DNA of 22,520 nucleotides from JACMLD01 sp036500065. Lineage in GTDB: Bacteria > Bacteroidota > Bacteroidia > Chitinophagales > Chitinophagaceae. The position numbers and the translations under genes were made by a program. This document shows, one piece after another, positions 7,649 through 14,487 of the stretch. The stretch's first letter is position 1. Each line of letters starts with the position of its first letter. The notes under the pieces are model-generated. The model made no database searches, was not told where the DNA came from, and saw nothing but the letters and a program-made list of their open reading frames with translations. Where the stretch lies: assembly GCA_036500065.1 (NCBI GenBank), contig DASYCT010000277.1, positions 1 to 22,520 of the forward strand, read 5' to 3'.

Positions 7649-8287
7649 ATGAAACGACTTCTACTATTTATACTGCTTGCATCCGCACTTACTTATAAGT
7701 CCCAGGCCCAGTTTGAACATATAAAAGATTCTGTAGTTGAGTTGTATGGCCTGGTAATGACGGCAGACAGCCTGAAAGGCATCCCGGCCGTGAGCATCGT
7801 GATTAAGGGTACCGGCCGGGGCACCTATACCAACGACCAGGGCGTGTTTGACATCGTGGTGCTGAAAGGCGACAAGGTGGAGTTTACCAGCATCGGTTAC
7901 AAATCAAAAACGATTGAAGTCCCCCGGAACATGGAAGGCAACCAGTACAGCATTCTCCAGTTGCTGGTGGAGGACACCACCTATCTGCCGATCACCATTA
8001 TCCGGCCCAAGCCCACGCGGGAACAGTTCGACCGTGATTTTGTCAATACCCGGATTCCGGACGACAATCTTGAAATAGCGCGTAAAAATAACAATGACGC
8101 CACGCGGCGCATACTGGCGCGCACCCTGCCACGGGATGGTGGTGAAGCGGGCAATTATGCCTTGAAACAGAACGCCCAGAAATATTATTCTGCCGGCCAA
8201 ACCCCTCCTATCGGTTTGCTTAACCCGCTTGCCTGGGCCCAGTTTATACAGGCCTGGAAACGGGGTGATTTCAAAAGCAGTCAATAA
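7649..8287 (+). CDS. Exported protein with carboxypeptidase-regulatory-like domain
   Basis: The 212-residue product has a signal peptide (MKRLLLFILLASALTYKSQAQ, cut after about residue 20). Residues about 30-105 form a CarboxypepD_reg-like beta-sandwich: VELYGLVMTADSLKGIPAVS, then TYTNDQGVFDI, then FTSIGYKSKTIEV, the same pattern found at the N-terminus of SusC-type receptors. The C-terminal 100 residues are polar and contain no other known domain, with a Trp-rich end (LAWAQFIQAWKRGDF). Probably periplasmic or outer-membrane attached; function unknown. The start is fixed by the signal peptide. It is followed 34 bp later by the dehydrogenase gene on the same strand. Confidence 0.88.
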   Translation: MKRLLLFILLASALTYKSQAQFEHIKDSVVELYGLVMTADSLKGIPAVSIVIKGTGRGTYTNDQGVFDIVVLKGDKVEFTSIGYKSKTIEVPRNMEGNQYSILQLLVEDTTYLPITIIRPKPTREQFDRDFVNTRIPDDNLEIARKNNNDATRRILARTLPRDGGEAGNYALKQNAQKYYSAGQTPPIGLLNPLAWAQFIQAWKRGDFKSSQ

Positions 8288-8321
8288 CCAGCAGCAGGAG
8301 GCTCACACTTCAAATTTCGAT

Positions 8322-9209
8322 ATGAAGCATATTTCCGTCATCGGCGCCGGCACCATGGGCAACGGCATTGCCCATGTATTTGCACAAAACGGTTTTACCG
8401 TTCAGCTCGTGGACGTATCGGCCGCCCAACTGGAAAAAGCCCTGTCCACGATTGCCAAAAACCTCGACCGCCAGGTCAGCAAGGGCAGCATCACCGAGGC
8501 GATAAAACAATCCACCCTGCAAAATATTACTACCACCGTCTCGATGGAGCAGGGGCTGAAAGCCGCTGAACTGGTAGTGGAAGCGGCAACGGAACAGGTG
8601 GAACTGAAGCTAAGCATCTTTCAACAGGCCGATAAATACGCCCCCCCCGGCGCTATTCTCGCCACCAATACATCTTCTATTTCCATTACACGCATTGCGG
8701 CCGCCACCGGCAGGCCGGAAAAGGTGATCGGCATGCACTTTATGAACCCGGTACCGGTCATGAAGCTGGTGGAGATCATCAATGGTTACGCGACGAAAAA
8801 AGAAGTGACGGACAGCATCGTGGCATTAAGCAAGCAACTGGGCAAAACGCCCTGCGTGGTCAACGATTACCCGGGCTTTATCGCCAACCGCATCCTGATG
8901 CCGATGATCAACGAAGCCATTTATAGTTTATATGAAGGCGTGGCGGGCGTGGAAGCCATCGATACCGTTATGAAACTAGGCATGGCCCATCCCATGGGAC
9001 CGCTGCAACTGGCGGATTTTATCGGGTTGGATGTATGTCTTTCGATATTACGCGTACTGCACGATGGCTTTGGCAATCCCAAATACGCTCCCTGCCCCTT
9101 GCTGGTGAATATGGTCATGGCCGGCAAACGTGGAGCCAAAAGCGGAGAAGGGTTTTATGTGTATGAAGCGGGGAGTAAAGAACTGGTCGTGAGCCCGCAG
9201 TTTAAGTAG
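8322..9209 (+). CDS. 3-hydroxyacyl-CoA (3-hydroxybutyryl-CoA) dehydrogenase
   Basis: The 295-residue NAD(P)-dependent enzyme would interconvert 3-hydroxyacyl-CoA and 3-oxoacyl-CoA in fatty acid or butanoate metabolism. It has the N-terminal Rossmann motif GAGTMGNGIA (8-17), D31 closing the second strand, and catalytic-type residues S118 in TNTSSIS, H139 in GMHFMNPVP, E151 and N189 in GFIANR. The C-terminal helical domain includes HPMGPLQLADFIGLDV. Length is normal for the stand-alone Hbd/PaaH type. The frame is open back to 8229, but ATG 8322 is chosen because MKHISVIGAG is the family's usual start and the extension overlaps the preceding gene. Its stop codon directly touches the stop of the convergent IMPACT gene. 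Confidence 0.95.
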   Translation: MKHISVIGAGTMGNGIAHVFAQNGFTVQLVDVSAAQLEKALSTIAKNLDRQVSKGSITEAIKQSTLQNITTTVSMEQGLKAAELVVEAATEQVELKLSIFQQADKYAPPGAILATNTSSISITRIAAATGRPEKVIGMHFMNPVPVMKLVEIINGYATKKEVTDSIVALSKQLGKTPCVVNDYPGFIANRILMPMINEAIYSLYEGVAGVEAIDTVMKLGMAHPMGPLQLADFIGLDVCLSILRVLHDGFGNPKYAPCPLLVNMVMAGKRGAKSGEGFYVYEAGSKELVVSPQFK

Positions 9210-9815
9210 TTACAGTTTCTCTACCGACACATTAACCATCTCTTTCAGTCTATACAACACCTCCTGCTCCCGGTTCTTCGGCACACCGATAGTCATCAGG
9301 CAAAATAATTGCATGTCCTGGCTGATCACCGTGCAGTTGAATTGCTTCACGATCATCATGACCGGGTTCATGATGGTATAATCGAATTGCAGGCGATACA
9401 TCACTTCCACCTGTTTCTGTACCACCGGCGTCACCTGCAGGGCCAGTGAAGTGGCTGTTTTATACGCATTGATAAGCCCGGGAACGCCGAGCAGGGTGCC
9501 GCCAAAATAACGGGCGACCACTACCAGGGTGTTGGTGATTTCCTTGCTGTCCACCTGCCCCAGAATGGGTCTTCCCGCCGTACCGGAGGGTTCGCCGTCA
9601 TCGCTCACCCGGAAGCTGTTGCCGTCCAGCCCAAGCCGCCACGCAAAACAATGGTGGGTAGCTTTGGGATGTTCCGCCTTTACCTTGTTCAGGCAGGCTT
9701 TCACCTCTTCCACCGTAGCTACCGGGAAGGCGCAGGCAATAAACCGGCTGCCCCTGTCTTTGAACGCTGCTTCCGATGTTTTTTCAATCGTATAATAGAA
9801 GTCTTTTTCACTCAT
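9210..9815 (-). CDS. IMPACT/YigZ-family protein
   Basis: The 201-residue product carries the UPF0029/IMPACT signature: GSRFIACAFPV, KATHHCFAWRLG, then SDDGEPSGTAGRPIL and VVVARYFGGTLLGVPGLINAYK. The C-terminal 60 residues fit the DUF1949 ferredoxin-like domain. YigZ-type proteins are widespread; the precise function in bacteria is not settled, though the eukaryotic relative IMPACT modulates the Gcn2 stress response. The ATG is two bases past the stop of the transporter gene, so it is the last gene of the ribD-transporter-yigZ operon. Tail-to-tail with the dehydrogenase gene, no intergenic base between the two stops. Confidence 0.93.
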   Translation of the reverse strand: MSEKDFYYTIEKTSEAAFKDRGSRFIACAFPVATVEEVKACLNKVKAEHPKATHHCFAWRLGLDGNSFRVSDDGEPSGTAGRPILGQVDSKEITNTLVVVARYFGGTLLGVPGLINAYKTATSLALQVTPVVQKQVEVMYRLQFDYTIMNPVMMIVKQFNCTVISQDMQLFCLMTIGVPKNREQEVLYRLKEMVNVSVEKL

Positions 9816-9817
9816 AA

Positions 9818-10783
9818 TTATCCAAATGCGATTAGCGCAATAGCGCCCAGTGATAAAATAATGCCCAGCCAGTTGGAGCCCGACAGGCGTTCACGAAACA
9901 GGAGCAGCGCCGCCAGCGTGCTCACCAGTACGATGCCCATATTGATAATGGGTATGACCGCGGAACTGTTGCCGGGGTATTGCTTCAGCGCCTCCACCAT
10001 AAACCAGATGGAAAAATAATTGGGAAGACCGATGGCAATGCCCGCCAGCACGCTCTGGATATTAATCCGCTGGCGACCGGTAAGAAGGGCGGCCAGCAAC
10101 ATGACCGAACCGAGAACGGCCGCACTCACGAATGCCATAATCAGGAAATCGTTGCCGTTGCTATCGTTGAGATATAGTTGCTGGACGTATTTGATCATGG
10201 TGTCCAGCAGGCCGCTGCCGATAAAGAGGGCCACGGGCCATAATAAAAGCCATTTATTGAAACGGGGGGATTCGGTGCCGGTAGGGTGAGCCGCCCTGCC
10301 AGGGCGACCCACCCTACCGGGGATCGTCTCAGGGTGGGTCGCCCTATAGGGGCGGCTCACCCTGGCAACCGGTTTCGACGGCCGGATGGTCAGGTACACA
10401 CCCGCCAATGCCGTAGCGATACCCACTATGCGCAGAAAGGTTAGTTTTTCGTGGTACAGTACAACGGAAAACGCAAACGGGATCACCAGCGACAGTTTAT
10501 ACGCCACTGCCGTGGTAGCTACACCAATCTTACGGGAGTTAAACGCGACGAGGTTGAACAGCAGGATAAACGTGGCCCCCATCAGCATCGCCCATTTGAA
10601 CCAGGGTTGTTGAAGGGAGGCTGCACTGACCGGTAAGCGTCCATTAAAAAAAGACCCGGTTACCACGCAGGTGATATAATTAAATACGATGGCCTGGAAA
10701 GCGTTCACCTGCCAGCGTTCCGCGATTTTAAAGGAAATAGTAAGATAGGCAGTGATGAGTATACAGCCGGCCAGGTACAACAT
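9818..10783 (-). CDS. DMT-superfamily (EamA) transporter with palindrome-encoded insert
   Basis: The 321-residue membrane protein has ten hydrophobic helices in two EamA halves (about 2-132 and 175-321). Helices 4-5 are followed by ESTYLT-like GVYLTIRPSKP; the last is WLGIILSLGAIALIAFG. Substrate is unknown; because some EamA proteins (RibN) carry riboflavin and this gene starts 6 bp after ribD, a flavin-related role is possible but not shown. The loop between the halves contains an unusual insert, residues about 141-168, which is Arg/Pro-rich (RVSRPYRATHP and RVGRPGRAAHP) and is encoded by the two inverted palindromes at 10283-10363. The reading frame continues cleanly through it, so the transporter is probably intact. 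Second gene of the operon. Confidence 0.9.
   Translation of the reverse strand: MLYLAGCILITAYLTISFKIAERWQVNAFQAIVFNYITCVVTGSFFNGRLPVSAASLQQPWFKWAMLMGATFILLFNLVAFNSRKIGVATTAVAYKLSLVIPFAFSVVLYHEKLTFLRIVGIATALAGVYLTIRPSKPVARVSRPYRATHPETIPGRVGRPGRAAHPTGTESPRFNKWLLLWPVALFIGSGLLDTMIKYVQQLYLNDSNGNDFLIMAFVSAAVLGSVMLLAALLTGRQRINIQSVLAGIAIGLPNYFSIWFMVEALKQYPGNSSAVIPIINMGIVLVSTLAALLLFRERLSGSNWLGIILSLGAIALIAFG
10283..10315 (+). repeat. REP-like palindromic unit, copy 1 (within the DMT transporter gene)
   Basis: The 33-bp unit is AGGGTGAGCCGCCC, loop TGCCA, GGGCGACCCACCCT. The arms pair at 12 of 14 positions, and a further 5 bp on each side (CCGGT/ACCGG) extends the palindrome to 10278-10320. Read on the minus strand it is codons 157-167 of the transporter. 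Confidence 0.85.
10331..10363 (-). repeat. REP-like palindromic unit, copy 2, inverted relative to copy 1
   Basis: Read on the minus strand this unit is AGGGTGAGCCGCCC, loop CTATA, GGGCGACCCACCCT: both 14-nt arms are identical to those of copy 1 and only the 5-nt loop differs. It begins exactly at codon 141 and fills codons 141-151. The spacer between the copies is 15 bp (10316-10330). In this orientation the other two frames contain TGA and TAG, so only the frame used is open. Confidence 0.85.
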
Positions 10784-10789
10784 AGTAGG

Positions 10790-11839
10790 TTAACGGGTAG
10801 TGGGTTTATAAAAACGAATGGTATCCGATTGGAGTGTAAGCGATTCCAGCAGTTCCATATCGCTTGCATCCGGGGCTGGCAAACCCGAAGGATGCAGCAT
10901 TTCGCCATTGGTGATAATGCGCGCCTCGTCCCACAACCCGTCGTCGAAGAAGGATTGCAGCAGCCGGCCGCCGCCTTCCACCAGCACCGATTGGATATGC
11001 AGCTTGTACAGTGCCTGGTTGATTTGTTCCAGCAGGTCTTCCTCGCGCGAGACCCGGTAATACAGCAGGTTATTTTTTTCTTCCTGCTTCACCGTGTTGA
11101 ATACAATGGTGCGCACAGACCCGTCGAACAACCGGAGCGTGGGGGAAAGGGTAAGGTCCAAATCCAATACCAGCCGCACGGGATGGTTGCCCGTCCAAAG
11201 CCGGGTGGTGAGCGATGGATTATCCCGCCGGGCTGTATTGGTGCCCACGAAAATAGCCGCTTCTTCGCTGCGCCATTTGTGCACCAGCCGGTTGCTGTAC
11301 TCATTGCTGATCAGCAGGCGGTCCTCGTCGTCATGACCGGCCATACGGCCATCGGCCGTTTGCGCCCATTTGAGGATGATATAGGGACGATGTTTTGTAT
11401 GAAACGTGAAGAACCGTTTGTTCAGTTCCCTGCAGGCCTCTTCCAGCACCCCGGTCACTACACGCACACCCGCTGCTTTTAGCTTCTCTATCCCCTTGCC
11501 GTCTACTTCCTTAAAGGGGTCGCGGCAGCCGATAACTACTTCGGGCACCTGCTTTTCAATGATCAAATCGGCACAGGGGGGTGTTTTGCCATGATGCGCA
11601 CAGGGTTCGAGACTTACGTACAACACGGAATGGTTGATCAATTCCCGGTGTTCCGGTGCTACCGAGGCGATACAGTTCACTTCCGCATGCGCCTGCCCAT
11701 ACTGGCGGTGGTATCCTTCGCCGATAATCACCCCCTTATGCACGAGCACAGCTCCTACCATCGGGTTGGGCGCTACGGTTCCGGCCCCCAGCCGGGCCAG
11801 CTCAATGCAGCGCTGCATATATGTTTCGTGGGTAGTCAA
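10790..11839 (-). CDS. ribD: Bifunctional diaminohydroxyphosphoribosylaminopyrimidine deaminase / 5-amino-6-(5-phosphoribosylamino)uracil reductase
   Basis: The 349-residue enzyme carries out the second and third steps of riboflavin synthesis. The N-terminal cytidine-deaminase-like domain (about 1-145) has the zinc site HAEVN (H51, E53) and PCAHHGKTPPC (C80, C89) and the substrate segment NPMVGAVLV. The C-terminal reductase domain (about 150-349) has ILKWAQTADGRMA, VGTNTARRDNPSLT and LVEGGGRLLQSFF. The start is probably TTG at 11839: the next ATG (11821) would cut off the residues before YMQRCIELA, which the family normally has. A minus-strand TATTTTTG at 11856-11863 is a plausible -7. First gene of an operon with the transporter and YigZ genes; no FMN riboswitch is seen in the 60-bp gap to prmC. 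Confidence 0.96.
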   Translation of the reverse strand: MTTHETYMQRCIELARLGAGTVAPNPMVGAVLVHKGVIIGEGYHRQYGQAHAEVNCIASVAPEHRELINHSVLYVSLEPCAHHGKTPPCADLIIEKQVPEVVIGCRDPFKEVDGKGIEKLKAAGVRVVTGVLEEACRELNKRFFTFHTKHRPYIILKWAQTADGRMAGHDDEDRLLISNEYSNRLVHKWRSEEAAIFVGTNTARRDNPSLTTRLWTGNHPVRLVLDLDLTLSPTLRLFDGSVRTIVFNTVKQEEKNNLLYYRVSREEDLLEQINQALYKLHIQSVLVEGGGRLLQSFFDDGLWDEARIITNGEMLHPSGLPAPDASDMELLESLTLQSDTIRFYKPTTR

Positions 11840-11855
11840 AATTGATAAATAGCCG

Positions 11856-11863
11856 CAAAAATA
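11856..11863 (-). promoter_or_regulatory. Possible -7 element for ribD
   Basis: TATTTTTG on the minus strand matches TAnnTTTG and lies 16 nt before the TTG start of ribD. No clear TTG is found at the right distance upstream, so support is partial. Confidence 0.35.
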
Positions 11864-11889
11864 CAGTGTTTTAAGTAGACGCTTTGCCG

Positions 11890-11897
11890 TATGTTTG
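11890..11897 (+). promoter_or_regulatory. -7 element immediately before prmC
   Basis: TATGTTTG matches TAnnTTTG and is separated from the prmC ATG at 11902 by only four bases. A TGTTTT around 11867-11872 is a weak -33 candidate with 17-nt spacing. As at 7649, a transcript from here would have almost no leader. Confidence 0.45.
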
Positions 11898-11901
11898 TTT
11901 T

Positions 11902-12765
11902 ATGACCATCCACGAGGCCGGCCGTCAGTTGAGCACACAGCTTCTTCTCCTGTACGATGAACGGGAGGCGGCCAATATTGCCGGGTGGGTGATGGAGCGC
12001 ATCACCGGGTTTACAAAAATAGACCGGGTCATCAACAAGGCTTTTCCGCTCAATCCGAAGCAGCAGCGCCTGCTGAAAACCTATACCACCGACTTAATGA
12101 ATCATAAGCCCGTTCAGTATGTGCTGAACGAAGCCTGGTTTTACGGCATGAAGTTGTACGTGGATGAAAACGTGCTGATACCAAGACCGGAGACGGAAGA
12201 ACTGGCGGATTGGATTGTGAAAGAGGTTGACAGTTCACGGGTGACAGACGGCCATCCCCAGGTTCTCGACATCGGCACCGGAAGCGGGTGCATCGCACTG
12301 GCGCTCAAAAAAGGGCTGCCCAGGGCCAATGTATATGGCTGCGATATCAGCGCCGGGGCATTGGCAGTAGCCCGCCGGAATGCAGGCGCGCAACAACTGG
12401 ATATACATTTCCGGCAGCTTGATTTTCTTTCAGCAACAGCCCGCGTGGAGTTGCCCGCGGTGGATGTTCTTGTAAGCAATCCTCCTTATATACCGGTAAA
12501 AGACAAGGCTACGATGGCGGCCAACGTATTGAACCATGAACCCCACCTCGCATTGTTTGTCACCAACAACGATCCCCTGCAATACTACAAAGCCATTGCC
12601 GCCTTTGCCAAAGAAAAGCTGCGGCCGGGGGGAAGTATTTATCTTGAAATATACGAGGAGTCGGGCAACACGGTACTTGACCTCTTCCGGCAAAACGGGT
12701 TTGAGCATACGATGCTGAAAAAAGACCTGCAGGGCAGGAACAGGATGGTGAAAGCTTCCCTATAA
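11902..12765 (+). CDS. prmC: Peptide chain release factor N5-glutamine methyltransferase
   Basis: The 287-residue enzyme methylates the glutamine of the GGQ motif in release factors using S-adenosylmethionine. Visible are the N-terminal helical domain (about 1-75), the linker motif VLIPRPETEEL (91-101), the SAM-binding motif I DIGTGSGC (123-130), the acidic residue in GCDIS (147-151) and the catalytic NPPY (193-196) followed by IP. All fit PrmC rather than other N-methyltransferases. An in-frame TTG at 11884 would add six residues, but ATG 11902 is the usual family start and lies right after a -7 element. Divergent from ribD with a short shared upstream region, and its last six bases overlap the end of the convergent GMC gene. 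Confidence 0.96.
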   Translation: MTIHEAGRQLSTQLLLLYDEREAANIAGWVMERITGFTKIDRVINKAFPLNPKQQRLLKTYTTDLMNHKPVQYVLNEAWFYGMKLYVDENVLIPRPETEELADWIVKEVDSSRVTDGHPQVLDIGTGSGCIALALKKGLPRANVYGCDISAGALAVARRNAGAQQLDIHFRQLDFLSATARVELPAVDVLVSNPPYIPVKDKATMAANVLNHEPHLALFVTNNDPLQYYKAIAAFAKEKLRPGGSIYLEIYEESGNTVLDLFRQNGFEHTMLKKDLQGRNRMVKASL

Positions 12766-14478
12766 ATTGTTTTTCTTCATCTCGCTTACTGCATAATCGC
12801 AGGCACGGGCCGTCAACGCCATATAGGTAAGCGATGTATTCTGGCAACTGCCGGAGCTCATGCAACTGCCATCGGTAATAAATACATTAGGGGCGGCATG
12901 TACCTGGTTGAACGCATTGAGCACGGAGGTTTTGGGGTCGCGCCCCATGCGGGCAGTTCCCAGTTCGTGCACTGCCGCTCCGCCGGGAACATCGTAATCG
13001 AAGGGCTCTACCTTTTTAAACCCGGCCACATTCATCATTTCGACCGCGCTTTCCATAATATCCTTGCGCATGGCTTTTTCATTGTCGCCGAACTGAAAAT
13101 GGATGCGCAGCAGCGGCAATCCCCACTTATCTTTCTGTTCCTTATCGAGCGTAACCGTATTGTTGTAATTGGGCAGGCATTCGCCCCAGGCGCCCATCCA
13201 CATGGTCCAGGGACCGGGCCGGGCGAGGGCATCTTTAAGCCCGGCGCCAAAACTATCGTCGATGATCATGGTATCTTTCCATTCGCCGCGCTGTCCCGAG
13301 GCCTGGTAGCCATATCCGCGAAGAAAATCCTTGCGGGTAGTTTCCGGGCTGACATTCCTGAACCGCGGAACATAAATACCGGTAGGGCGTCTCCCTTTGT
13401 AGTACTGATCTTCAAAGCCTTCGTATAAACCACCGGCTCCCGCCGATATATGATGATCCATCAGGTTATGTCCCACCTGTTCGCTATCGTTGCCAAACCC
13501 ATTGGGAAAGCGGCTGGAAGTGGACTGCAACAGGATGGAAGTGGTAGCGATGGTGGAAGCATTCAGGAAAATGATTTTGGCATAGTACTCGGTGGTTTGT
13601 TTGGTCAGTTCATCGATAACGCGCACGCCGGTGGCTTTGTTCTTTTGCGTATCGTAGATCACCTCGTACACGATGGAATGCGGGAGCAGGGTGAGCTTGC
13701 CGGTGGCTAAAGCAGCGGGTATGGTAGAGGAATTGCTGCTGAAATAGCCGCCAAAGGGGCATCCGCGCAGGCAAAGATTGCGATACTGGCAGGGCCCGCG
13801 GCCATTCCAGCCCCGGGTCACATTCGCCACGCGCCCGTGTATGACCGTTCGATCCTGGTAATGCCCTTTTACCGCGTCCGAAAAATGCGATTCCACGCAA
13901 TTCATATCCATCGCCGGCAGGAAAATGCCATCGGGCAGATGGGGGATGCCGGCAGCCTGGCCGCTGACACCGATAAAGGATTCCACGTAATCGTACCAGG
14001 GAGCGATGTCTTTATAGCGAATGGGCCAGTCGACCCCATGCCCGTCCTTCGCATTGGCTTCAAAATCGAGGTCGCTTAACCGGTAGGTTTGCCGGCCCCA
14101 GGTCAGCGAACGCCCGCCTACCTGGTAGCCGCGTATCCAGTTGAACGGGGCGTCCTGTATATAGGGATGTTCCTGGTCGTTGACAAAAAAGTGCTTGCAG
14201 CCTTCGTCGTACACGGTACTTTGTATGGGGTTTTCCAACCTGTCCTGTTCGGTGAGCTCAAGGCGATGGGGAAAATCCCAGGGATTCATCGAAGCGGTGG
14301 GATAATCTTTTACATGTTCTACGTTGCGGCCGCGTTCGAGCAGGATTGTTTTAAGTCCCTTCTTACACAATTCCATGGCGGCCCATCCCCCGCTGATACC
14401 GCTGCCCACCACGATAGCGTCGTAGGTATTCTGCTCTGCAGCTTTGTTGTTGATCATTGCCTGGTTAGGACCTCCCAT
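12760..14478 (-). CDS. GMC-family FAD oxidoreductase, large subunit of a glucose/gluconate-dehydrogenase-like enzyme
   Basis: The 572-residue flavoprotein has the FAD-binding motif GSGISGG (25-31), ERGRN closing the second strand, the GGRSLTWGRQ segment (121-130) and the GMC_C region with catalytic H504 (VHELGTARMG) and N547 (SCQNTSL). C230, C236 and C240 (spacing C-x5-C-x3-C) match the pattern I recall for the 3Fe-4S ligands in the catalytic subunit of bacterial FAD-dependent glucose dehydrogenase. It would oxidise a sugar or polyol and pass electrons on. It has no signal peptide of its own; with the partner gene 9 bp upstream it is probably exported as a complex through the partner's Tat-like signal. 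An ATG at residue 8 (MINNK) is an alternative start, with GGGAGG 13 nt upstream. No cytochrome c subunit gene is in the window. Confidence 0.93.
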   Translation of the reverse strand: MGGPNQAMINNKAAEQNTYDAIVVGSGISGGWAAMELCKKGLKTILLERGRNVEHVKDYPTASMNPWDFPHRLELTEQDRLENPIQSTVYDEGCKHFFVNDQEHPYIQDAPFNWIRGYQVGGRSLTWGRQTYRLSDLDFEANAKDGHGVDWPIRYKDIAPWYDYVESFIGVSGQAAGIPHLPDGIFLPAMDMNCVESHFSDAVKGHYQDRTVIHGRVANVTRGWNGRGPCQYRNLCLRGCPFGGYFSSNSSTIPAALATGKLTLLPHSIVYEVIYDTQKNKATGVRVIDELTKQTTEYYAKIIFLNASTIATTSILLQSTSSRFPNGFGNDSEQVGHNLMDHHISAGAGGLYEGFEDQYYKGRRPTGIYVPRFRNVSPETTRKDFLRGYGYQASGQRGEWKDTMIIDDSFGAGLKDALARPGPWTMWMGAWGECLPNYNNTVTLDKEQKDKWGLPLLRIHFQFGDNEKAMRKDIMESAVEMMNVAGFKKVEPFDYDVPGGAAVHELGTARMGRDPKTSVLNAFNQVHAAPNVFITDGSCMSSGSCQNTSLTYMALTARACDYAVSEMKKNNL

Positions 14479-14487
14479 AAGTAGTTT

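Noticed and set aside
8229..8321. Upstream extension of the dehydrogenase reading frame
   Set aside because: Overlaps the preceding gene and adds residues not found before the MKHISVIGAG start.
10829..11482. 217-codon plus-strand frame opposite ribD
   Set aside because: Antisense to conserved ribD motifs; no start signal or family match.
11840..11901. FMN riboswitch ahead of ribD
   Set aside because: The gap to prmC is about 60 bp, far too short for the conserved RFN element, and none of its helices is visible.
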